NCBI GenBank assembly: GCA_934130375.1
Contig: CAKOXW010000001.1
Span: 1-64,000, forward strand
Source: an uncultured Bacilli bacterium
GTDB taxonomy: Bacteria > Bacillota_I > Bacilli_A > RF39 > UBA660
Length of the DNA: 64,000 nucleotides
Direction of reading: 5' to 3'
The position numbers and the translations under genes were made by a program. This document shows, one piece after another, positions 58,277-64,000 of the stretch; positions within the stretch are counted from its first letter, which is position 1, and each line of letters opens with the position of its first letter. Under the pieces are notes generated by a model. The model ran no database searches. It was given only the letters and a program-made list of their open reading frames with translations, and was not told the origin of the DNA.

Positions 58277-59194
58277 ATCTATAAAATTATATATTGCTTC
58301 ATCATATACATGTTTGTTCTTAGGATTTAAGCTATCTATTTTATTAAATTCCTCCCTAGTCTTTAAGAAGTACTCATGAAGTAACATATCTCTATTTAAA
58401 TCATTCACTGGGTCATCCCATGTAACATCAAGGCTTAGCCATTTATTATTGATATATACTAAATTCCATATATGTGTATCATTTGATATTTTTACATTTT
58501 TTATATTTAATCTATCTAAGAATATACTCATAGTATCTGTATAACCATTACATGTTGCTTTATTATCAAATAGTACTCCTATTGCGGTAGATGCATTACT
58601 ATATGGATTATTTTCTGATTCAATATCATATTTAGTAGTATTAATTATATAATCATGTATTGCAAGTATATTATCATAATCATTTTTTTCTTTATCTACG
58701 ATAGTATCAAATATACTATCTATTTTATCATTAATATTTTTTATATCATCTCTTTTATAAATTCTATTAATTGATAATGTAACTTTACCATAATTAGTAT
58801 AAGTAGTTTTTATACTTTTAAAACTATTAAATACATTTACAAAGTTATTAATTTGAGATAATAGAGTAGAGTCATTATTAATTGCTTCAACATCTTTTAA
58901 ACATTCTTTATATCCATTATCACAATAAAAAGTAAACTCTTGCATACCAGATGATATTATCGTGTAATATATATTAATAAGTTCATCCTTGTTATTAGCA
59001 ATGAAGTCATCTGTTAGTTTTACAAAATCTACATCAACTTCTTTTGTATATTCGTTGTTATTTAGCGTTGTAGGTATTTTATTATAGTAATCTATTACGG
59101 TATCTAGTATTTCTTCTTTTTGTAAAAAACCAAGTGCGAATACAAAAAGGGTAAATACTGATAGCACTGCTACTAAAAATTTAAGAAATTTCAT
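58274..59194 (-). CDS. Secreted or membrane-anchored transglutaminase-like protein
   Basis: 306 residues. An N-terminal hydrophobic segment (residues ~4-24, LKFLVAVLSVFTLFVFALGF) acts as signal or anchor. The C-terminal transglutaminase-like core has C215 (ATCNGYTD), H241 (DTHIWNLV) and D256 (LSLDVTWDDP), a complete triad. Such proteins in Firmicutes act as extracytoplasmic peptidases or crosslinkers, often on wall-linked targets. Unlike the protein at 15964 it has no leucine-rich repeats or C-terminal anchor. Confidence 0.84.
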   Translation of the reverse strand: MKFLKFLVAVLSVFTLFVFALGFLQKEEILDTVIDYYNKIPTTLNNNEYTKEVDVDFVKLTDDFIANNKDELINIYYTIISSGMQEFTFYCDNGYKECLKDVEAINNDSTLLSQINNFVNVFNSFKSIKTTYTNYGKVTLSINRIYKRDDIKNINDKIDSIFDTIVDKEKNDYDNILAIHDYIINTTKYDIESENNPYSNASTAIGVLFDNKATCNGYTDTMSIFLDRLNIKNVKISNDTHIWNLVYINNKWLSLDVTWDDPVNDLNRDMLLHEYFLKTREEFNKIDSLNPKNKHVYDEAIYNFID

Positions 59195-59236
59195 ATAATC
59201 ACCATTTCTATTATACTATATAAAATATAAAATTAT

Positions 59237-59261
59237 AAAAAAAGAAGTAATATTTTACTTC
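59237..59261 (-). terminator. Terminator of rpsT (minus strand)
   Basis: 7-bp stem GAAGTAA/TTACTTC (59244-59250 with 59255-59261), 4-nt loop, seven Ts on the minus strand. Confidence 0.85.
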
Positions 59262-59497
59262 GAATTTACTTTTTTCATAAGACGTGATTTTTTTCTTGCT
59301 GCAGTATTCTTTTTGATTACACCTTTTTTTGCTGCAGTATCAATCTTTTTTATAGCGTCATTTACTAAATTAGCATCATCAGTTTTCTTGATTGCCTTTT
59401 TAACAGCAGTTCTCATACTTCCTCTTACTGGAATATTTTCTTCTGCTTGTCTTTTAATAACATTAACACGTTTTTTAGCACTCTTGATATTTGGCAC
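59255..59497 (-). CDS. rpsT: 30S ribosomal protein S20
   Basis: 80 residues. PNIKSAKKRVNVIKRQAEEN then RTAVKKAIK and KKGVIKKNTAARKKSRLMKKV is the S20 pattern. The start is taken as GTG at 59497 (minus strand), which gives the canonical MPNIKSAKKR N-terminus and is preceded by GGAGGTG at good distance; in-frame ATGs upstream would overlap or precede that site. A non-ATG start here may limit expression, as known for S20 in other bacteria. The minus-strand promoter TTGATT-17-TAAAAT lies at 59554-59526. Confidence 0.96.
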   Translation of the reverse strand: MPNIKSAKKRVNVIKRQAEENIPVRGSMRTAVKKAIKKTDDANLVNDAIKKIDTAAKKGVIKKNTAARKKSRLMKKVNSK

Positions 59498-59525
59498 TTT
59501 TTTCACCTCCATATAAAACATAACA

Positions 59526-59554
59526 ATTTTATCAAATAAACTATAAAAAATCAA
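59526..59554 (-). promoter_or_regulatory. Promoter of rpsT (minus strand)
   Basis: Minus-strand TTGATT (plus 59549-59554), 17-bp spacer, TAAAAT (plus 59526-59531). Confidence 0.6.
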
Positions 59555-59583
59555 CAACTTTGTATAAAATTCTTACAAAAACA

Positions 59584-59611
59584 TTGATTAAATATATAAA
59601 TTTGCTATAAT
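59584..59611 (+). promoter_or_regulatory. Promoter of the DUF5684-like gene
   Basis: TTGATT at 59584-59589, 16-bp spacer, TATAAT at 59606-59611 with TGC before it (extended -10). Confidence 0.75.
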
Positions 59612-59641
59612 TAAGATATATTTAATGTAGGAAGTGATAAT

Positions 59642-60151
59642 ATGTATAATGAATTACCTTATGAATACGCAGGAGAATATACAAATGGATTTTTTGAATT
59701 TGTTGCATTATTTTCTTTAGTATTTCTATTGTTATTTTTAGTAATATTAGTTGTATTACTTGTTGCTAATTATAAAATATTTAAAAAAGCAGGAAAAAAT
59801 GGTTGGGAGTGTCTAATACCGATTTATGCTACAATCGTAAAATTTGAGTTTTTAAATATTCCACTTTGGTTTTTATTAATATATTTAATACCAGGAGTAG
59901 GCATAATACCTCAAGTAATAATGAGTATTAACTTAGCGAAGAAATTTGATAAAGATGCTTTCTTTGCACTAGGGCTTATAATTTTACCAGTAGTATTTTA
60001 TCCAATCTTAGCATTTTCAGATGCTGAATATAATAGCGATGCTATAGGATTATTTGAATCAGTTAAAGTATCTGATAAGAGATACTGTACTAATTGTGGT
60101 AATGTTGTTACTGGAAAATATTGTTCTAATTGTGGTTCTAAGAGAGTGTAG
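59642..60151 (+). CDS. DUF5684-like membrane protein with a C-terminal zinc ribbon
   Basis: 169 residues. Four hydrophobic segments (about residues 17-46, 73-88, 90-100 and 110-127), with the family-like string IFKKAGKNGWECLIPIYATIV between the first two. The tail has CTNCGNVVTGKYCSNCGSK, a zinc ribbon of two CxxC pairs at residues ~150-166. The combination occurs in small Firmicutes membrane proteins of unknown function, possibly related to signal peptidase-linked families. Own promoter and terminator. Confidence 0.75.
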   Translation: MYNELPYEYAGEYTNGFFEFVALFSLVFLLLFLVILVVLLVANYKIFKKAGKNGWECLIPIYATIVKFEFLNIPLWFLLIYLIPGVGIIPQVIMSINLAKKFDKDAFFALGLIILPVVFYPILAFSDAEYNSDAIGLFESVKVSDKRYCTNCGNVVTGKYCSNCGSKRV

Positions 60152-60180
60152 CGCTAATTATTTGGTGCTTTTTTTCTTTT
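60150..60180 (+). terminator. Terminator after the zinc-ribbon membrane protein
   Basis: 8-bp stem AGCGCTAA/TTGGTGCT (60150-60157 with 60162-60169, two G-T pairs), loop TTAT, T-run. Confidence 0.75.
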
Positions 60181-60228
60181 TGGGTTGTAAATGTATTTTT
60201 TTTATGATATTATTAATATTGTTGTTTT

Positions 60229-60304
60229 GGCCTGTTGGTGAAGTGGTTAACACATTGCCCTCTCAAGGCAACATTCATGGGTTCAAGTCCCATACAGGCT
60301 ACCA
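60229..60304 (+). tRNA. tRNA-Glu (anticodon CTC)
   Basis: 76 bases with CCA encoded. Acceptor GGCCTGT (60229-60235) pairs with ACAGGCT (60294-60300, G1-T wobble). The anticodon stem TTGCC/GGCAA (60255-60259, 60267-60271) encloses loop CTCTCAA, so the anticodon is CTC at 60262-60264, reading GAG. T-stem ATGGG/CCCAT with loop TTCAAGT. The body is of tRNA-Glu type. GAG is infrequent in this AT-rich genome, so this would be the minor Glu isoacceptor. Confidence 0.92.
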
Positions 60305-60314
60305 AATAGTATAT

Positions 60315-60350
60315 AACAAACCCTTATTTTGTGGGCTTGTTTTATTTTTG
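60315..60350 (+). terminator. Terminator of the tRNA gene
   Basis: 8-position stem ACAAACCC/GGGCTTGT (one mismatch), 9-nt loop, T-rich tract. Confidence 0.6.
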
Positions 60351-60414
60351 TGCTCCGAGAAATACTCTAAAATTATTTCTAATGAATAAAAATGTGACAA
60401 CTACAAAAAATTGA

Positions 60415-60443
60415 TTGAAATTATTAATTAAATATGTTAATAT
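60415..60443 (+). promoter_or_regulatory. Promoter of the toxin-antitoxin pair
   Basis: TTGAAA at 60415-60420, 17-bp spacer, TAATAT at 60438-60443 with TGT before it. Confidence 0.5.
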
Positions 60444-60476
60444 TTACTAAAGAATTGCAAAGAAGAGGTGATAAGT

Positions 60477-60692
60477 ATGCTTTCAAAAAAGGAAACGATT
60501 TTAGAAGATAAGGATTGTGCCAATATGTTGGGTTTGCAAGTTAATGAGTATCGTGAAAGTTTAAAAAATATTAAGGCACCTGCAAAAGAGAGTATTGATG
60601 AAAAGAATATTCAGTATGATAATAATCTTTTAAAATTTTTAGGTATTAAACAATCAGATTTAAAGAAAAGAAACTTCATAGGAGGTAATTAG
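60477..60692 (+). CDS. Putative antitoxin partner of the MazF-like toxin
   Basis: 71 residues, highly charged, containing a predicted helical segment with DKDCANMLGLQVNEYRESLK and a C-terminal part FLGIKQSDLKKRNFIGG. It has no recognisable DNA-binding domain of the MazE or RHH type that I can name; the role is inferred from its size and its tight coupling (one-base overlap) with the toxin gene. ATG 60477 follows AGAGGTG; a GTG at 60468 lies within that site. Confidence 0.62.
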   Translation: MLSKKETILEDKDCANMLGLQVNEYRESLKNIKAPAKESIDEKNIQYDNNLLKFLGIKQSDLKKRNFIGGN

Positions 60693-61111
60693 TGAAGAAA
60701 AAGGCAAATATAGGTGAGATTTGGGTAACTATTATACCTAGACTATATTTTGATGAAAAGACAAATAATATGAGTGTTTCTATAGAAAAAAGGCCTTGTT
60801 TAATTGTGGATGATGGAAGAGGATTTTTAATTGAGGAAAATTCTAATTATTCTGGCTTAAAAATAACAACAAGATATTCCAATATAAAATCTGTAAATAG
60901 AGTAAAAATAGAAAACTGGAAACAATTGGGTTTGAAAAAGAAATCCTATGTAAGAATTGAATTGCCACTTAAAATTGAGGACCAACAATTGATTAGTAAA
61001 ATTGGAACTTTGTCAAGTGAAGAAATTGCATTGTATCTTAAAGAATTGGCTTGTTTCTTTAATACAGATGTACTTAATAAACTTTCAAGTAATCAATTAG
61101 TCAAACAATAA
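60692..61111 (+). CDS. PemK/MazF-family toxin-like protein
   Basis: 139 residues. The beginning KANIGEIWVTIIPRLYFDE, then SIEKRPCLIVDDGRGFLIEEN and LKITTRYSN follow the PemK/MazF fold: GEIW strand, the conserved (K)RPxLIV strand and a later LKIT strand. MazF toxins cut mRNA at short sequences. It is longer than typical (~110) with an extra C-terminal helix region. GTG start at 60692 overlaps the antitoxin stop; GGAGGT is at 60681-60686. Confidence 0.72.
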   Translation: MKKKANIGEIWVTIIPRLYFDEKTNNMSVSIEKRPCLIVDDGRGFLIEENSNYSGLKITTRYSNIKSVNRVKIENWKQLGLKKKSYVRIELPLKIEDQQLISKIGTLSSEEIALYLKELACFFNTDVLNKLSSNQLVKQ

Positions 61112-61135
61112 GCAGCAAACACGCTGTTTTTTTCT
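61111..61135 (+). terminator. Terminator of the toxin-antitoxin operon
   Basis: 6-bp stem AGCAGC/GCTGTT (one G-T pair; 61111-61116 with 61123-61128), 6-nt loop, T-run. Confidence 0.65.
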
Positions 61136-61196
61136 TTGTAAAATTAATTTTATTATCTAAAATATATGATATAATAAATAATAGGAGTTGATATTA

Positions 61197-62822
61197 TTGA
61201 AAAAGAATAATTTTATTGATGGTGCGATTATATCTACTTTATGTTTAATAATATGTAAAATATTAGGTTTAATATATGTTATACCTTTTTATAAAATTAT
61301 AGGTACACAAGGTGGTGCGTTATATAGTTATGCTTATTCTATATATGCAGTATTTTTAAATTTATCTACAGTTGGTATTCCTTCTGCAATTGCTAAGATA
61401 ATAAGTGAATATGATACATTATCTTATAAATATTTAAAAGAAGAAGCATATAAGATTGCTAATAAGATGTTAAGTGGTATAGGGTTCTTAAGTTTTTTAA
61501 TTATGTTTTTTGCGTCCGATACAATTGCTAACTATATAATTGGTGGTGTAAGTGGTGGTAATAGTGTTGAAGCTGTATCAATTGCAATCAAAACTGTTTC
61601 CTTAGCATTACTTATTGTGCCTAAACTTAGTATATTAAAAGGTTACTTCCAAGGTAATAGGTATTTAAAAGAGGGAAGTATATCTGCTATTATTGAGCAA
61701 TTAGTTAGAGTTTTAGTAATAGTTATTGGTAGTTTTGTTACTGTTAAGGTATTAAAACTTAGTGTTGAGTGTGCAGTATATGTTGCTGTTTTAGGAGCAT
61801 CTATAGGTGCTTTAGTGTCTTACTTTTATTTAAAGAAAAAAGCAAAACCTGTATTTATAGAAAACAAGGTTGAGACTATTAGTGAAGATGAGAAAAAGAT
61901 AAGTAAGAAAGATATAATAATTAAGATTATTGTGTATGCGATACCATTTGTAATAATGTCAATGCTTACATCTGCTTATAATGTAGTTGATACTTTTACA
62001 GTTGTTAAAACACTTACTAGACTAGGGTATTCTACAAGTGTTGCTGAAACTACTATTGGTGTTATAAGTACATGGGGTTCTAAACTTAATATGATAGTAG
62101 TATCTATTTCTATTGGTATAACATCTAGTCTAATACCTAATGTAGTTGGTAGTTATACTAAAGGTAATTATAAAGATATAAATGAAAAATTAAATATTAC
62201 ATTTAAAATGCTTTTATATTTAACAATACCTATGGCTTTTGGTATGAGTATATTATCAAAACCAATATGGCATGTATTTTATGGAATAGATATTTTAAGT
62301 ACAGATATTTTTAGAATATATATATTACAAGTAGTAGTATATGGTTTATTTACAACTATTACAACTATTACACAATCTATGAATCAAACAAAAATTACAA
62401 TAGGTGCTTTAGTAGGATCTTTCTTACTTAAGTTAATACTAAATGTTCCAATAATGAATTTATTAAAAGTAATTAATATACCATCCTTTTATGGACCAAT
62501 AGTAACAGATATGATTTCAGTTGGATTAAGTTTAATTGGTACTTTGTTAGTACTTAAGAAAAACTTTAAATTTAGTTATAGAGAGATTATATATTTCTTA
62601 TCTAAAGTTTTGCTAGGACTTATTGCAATGGTAACAACATTGTTGTTATTAAAAGAAATTTATTTTGATTATTCTACTAAGTTATTATCTATTTTAACAA
62701 TAGTAATTTATACTTTAGTTGGAGCATTAGTATATTTCTTCGTAACTAGTAGATTTAAATTACTACAAAGTATTTTAGGTGATGATTATATTAAAAAAAT
62801 AAAATCTAAGTTCAGGAGGTAA
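61197..62822 (+). CDS. MurJ/SpoVB-like lipid flippase (MOP superfamily)
   Basis: 541 residues, ~14 hydrophobic helices. The N-terminal ISTLCLIICKILGLIYVIPFYKIIG and the YSIYAVFLNLSTVGIPSAIAKIISEY segment are typical of Firmicutes oligosaccharide/lipid II flippases of the YtgP/SpoVB group; KGYFQGNRYLKEGSISAIIEQLVRV also fits. It probably moves lipid II or a related undecaprenyl-linked precursor outward. TTG 61197 is preferred: AGGAG at 61183-61187 is 9 bases upstream; another TTG at 61188 directly abuts that site. Extended -10 TGATATAAT at 61167-61175. Followed after 1 base by the glycosyltransferase gene. Confidence 0.86.
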   Translation: MKKNNFIDGAIISTLCLIICKILGLIYVIPFYKIIGTQGGALYSYAYSIYAVFLNLSTVGIPSAIAKIISEYDTLSYKYLKEEAYKIANKMLSGIGFLSFLIMFFASDTIANYIIGGVSGGNSVEAVSIAIKTVSLALLIVPKLSILKGYFQGNRYLKEGSISAIIEQLVRVLVIVIGSFVTVKVLKLSVECAVYVAVLGASIGALVSYFYLKKKAKPVFIENKVETISEDEKKISKKDIIIKIIVYAIPFVIMSMLTSAYNVVDTFTVVKTLTRLGYSTSVAETTIGVISTWGSKLNMIVVSISIGITSSLIPNVVGSYTKGNYKDINEKLNITFKMLLYLTIPMAFGMSILSKPIWHVFYGIDILSTDIFRIYILQVVVYGLFTTITTITQSMNQTKITIGALVGSFLLKLILNVPIMNLLKVINIPSFYGPIVTDMISVGLSLIGTLLVLKKNFKFSYREIIYFLSKVLLGLIAMVTTLLLLKEIYFDYSTKLLSILTIVIYTLVGALVYFFVTSRFKLLQSILGDDYIKKIKSKFRR

Positions 62823-62823
62823 T

Positions 62824-63957
62824 ATGAACGTATTAATAATTCCTTCTTGGTATCCAGGTAAGAGTGATAGTTTATTGGGTGTTTATCATAAAGATTACGC
62901 CAAGGCATTAAGTAAATATGAAAATGTTAATATGCTTTTTATTAATAAGTATGGGCTTTCTTATATATTTAAGTACTTGTTTATAAAGAACAAGGTTATA
63001 GTTAATGAGAGTGGTTATAAGACTTATATATATAAGATGTTAGATTTATCTAAGATAAGTAAGAAATTAGAATTAATTAGATATAGAAAAGTATTAGATA
63101 GGGCTTATAAAGATTATATAAAGAGTGAGAATATACCAAATATAATACATGCCCAAGTTACATTACCTGCTGGGTATGGATCTAGTTATATTGGTAAAAA
63201 ATATAATATACCAGTATTAGTTACTGAGCATTCTTCTAATTATTATCAATATTTTAATGGTGTTAATAAAGAGTTTGGAGATTATGTAATAAATAATTCT
63301 TATTATTCAACAGTAAGTAATTATATGAAAAATGAATTAAATTTAAGTAAATGTTATGTAATACCTAATATAGTAGATATAAGTGTATTTAATAAGAAAA
63401 GATATAAAAGAGGTAATACTTTAAGACTTATTTGTATAGCAGGTTTTAGAAATGGTAAGAACCTTGATGATATTATTAAAGTAATAGATAATTTAGTTAA
63501 TAAAAAGAATATGGATGTTCATTTAGATATGGTTGGTGATGGTTATTTAATGCCTTATTTAAATGAATTAGTTGATAGTTTGAACCTTAGAAAATATATC
63601 AGTTTTAAAGGCTGTATCAAAGATAAAAATGAGATAGCTAAGTTGCTTGCAAGTAGCGATATATACTTAGTTGCATCTGATATAGAGACTTTTTGTATAC
63701 CAGGTGTTGAGGCTTTAGCATCAGGTACTCCAGTGGTATCTTCAAGGTGTAAGGGTACTTCTGAGTATGTTGATAGTAAGTGTGGTGAGTTCTTTAATTG
63801 TCATGATATAGATGATTTTAGTAATGCGATTATAAGGGTAAGTAAGAAGTTAGATAGTTATGATATTAATTATTTAAAGAGTGTTGCTTTTAAATATAGT
63901 AGTGATGAGGTATGTAAAAAAGCAATAAAGATATATAAAGAAATTATAAAAAAGTAA
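62824..63957 (+). CDS. GT4-type glycosyltransferase
   Basis: 377 residues, GT-B fold. N-terminal MNVLIIPSWYPGKSDSLLGVY with the glycine-rich acceptor loop, HAQVTLPAGYGSSYIG and TEHSSNYY around residues 110-140, then the nucleotide-sugar-binding C-terminal domain with ETFCIPGVEALASGTPVVSS (EX7E-type motif) near residue 300. Retaining transferase acting on a surface polysaccharide, glycolipid or capsule-like polymer; the sugar is unknown. Coupled to the flippase gene upstream, which suggests a shared envelope-polymer pathway. Confidence 0.92.
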   Translation: MNVLIIPSWYPGKSDSLLGVYHKDYAKALSKYENVNMLFINKYGLSYIFKYLFIKNKVIVNESGYKTYIYKMLDLSKISKKLELIRYRKVLDRAYKDYIKSENIPNIIHAQVTLPAGYGSSYIGKKYNIPVLVTEHSSNYYQYFNGVNKEFGDYVINNSYYSTVSNYMKNELNLSKCYVIPNIVDISVFNKKRYKRGNTLRLICIAGFRNGKNLDDIIKVIDNLVNKKNMDVHLDMVGDGYLMPYLNELVDSLNLRKYISFKGCIKDKNEIAKLLASSDIYLVASDIETFCIPGVEALASGTPVVSSRCKGTSEYVDSKCGEFFNCHDIDDFSNAIIRVSKKLDSYDINYLKSVAFKYSSDEVCKKAIKIYKEIIKK

Positions 63958-63970
63958 TTTCTTTTTTATT
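63937..63970 (+). terminator. Terminator of the flippase-glycosyltransferase operon
   Basis: 10-bp perfect stem AAAGAAATTA/TAATTTCTTT (63937-63946 with 63955-63964), 8-nt loop, T-run. The last ~30 bases of the window show no further feature. Confidence 0.8.
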
Positions 63971-64000
63971 TTCTTAAGTGTAGTCGTGGGCTTAAATGGT

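Noticed and set aside
1..64000. Possible use of the Mycoplasma code (TGA = Trp)
   Set aside because: TGA ends several genes at the expected family length (miaA, the metallopeptidase at 38203), and Trp positions use TGG.

Overview
The window is one contiguous, gene-dense piece of an AT-rich bacterial chromosome. TGA is used as a normal stop (for example miaA and the metallopeptidase at 38203) and Trp is coded by TGG, so the code is standard and not the Mycoplasma code. Nearly every gene has a Gram-positive Shine-Dalgarno site, and TTGACA/TATAAT promoters and short hairpin-plus-T terminators are frequent. Local gene orders match Bacilli: lepA-hemW, yqeG-yqeH, lexA | small ORF - tkt - sirA - yneF, rimM-trmD-rplS, mutL-miaA. 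murC, signal peptidase, a MurJ/SpoVB-like flippase and lipoproteins indicate a walled, monoderm cell. My inference is a reduced, probably anaerobic (Rnf complex, PPi-type phosphofructokinase) gut-type member of the Bacilli near the RF39/Mollicutes-related lineages; the sequence alone does not prove the lineage.

Layout. 1-8.7 kb: end of a glycine-rich surface protein gene, lepA, hemW, gmk, a SigK-type sigma factor on the minus strand, a three-repeat acidic protein, and yqeG-yqeH. 8.8-13.9 kb: a tightly overlapping rnf operon with an unusual form: rnfC, rnfD fused to an FMN-binding domain, a 29-residue membrane ORF where rnfG should be, rnfE, rnfA, a 36-residue four-cysteine membrane ORF, a very short rnfB, and an anchored extracytoplasmic protein. 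13.9-21.4 kb: T-box-controlled aspS, an LRR/transglutaminase surface protein, SAM-I riboswitch-controlled metK, a membrane glycerophosphodiesterase and an E2-like acyltransferase. 21.5-25.7 kb: two prepilin-like proteins with InlB-type and glycine-rich domains, the first preceded by a 10-G tract, and a remnant of a third gene. 25.8-35.2 kb: murC, folD, spoVS, a CYTH-like protein, a ZnuA-like lipoprotein with yidD, then lexA divergent from an SOS-box-controlled 53-residue membrane protein, tkt, sirA, yneF, tmcAL and dCMP deaminase. 35.2-42.9 kb: XRE regulator, pdp, a metallopeptidase, an RNA methyltransferase, rimM, an extended trmD, rplS and lepB. 42.9-51.6 kb: HAM1-like pyrophosphatase, two large membrane proteins (PTPS-related and YfhO-like), VanZ-RDD, tag, YbaK-like deacylase and a phosphofructokinase gene broken by a deletion in its active-site motif. 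51.6-55.1 kb: a 926-residue prepilin-like glycine-rich protein containing a ~305 bp near-identical repeat, followed by insertion-sequence debris. 55.1-64 kb: mutL-miaA, a second transglutaminase, rpsT, tRNA-Glu(CTC), a MazF-like toxin-antitoxin pair, a lipid flippase and a GT4 glycosyltransferase.

The most interesting material is the remodelled Rnf operon with two microproteins, the SOS-controlled microprotein in the position of yneA, the family of prepilin-anchored glycine-rich proteins with a possible phase-variation tract, and the phosphofructokinase lesion. Sporulation-linked genes (SigK type, spoVS, sirA) occur although nothing else in the window shows sporulation.
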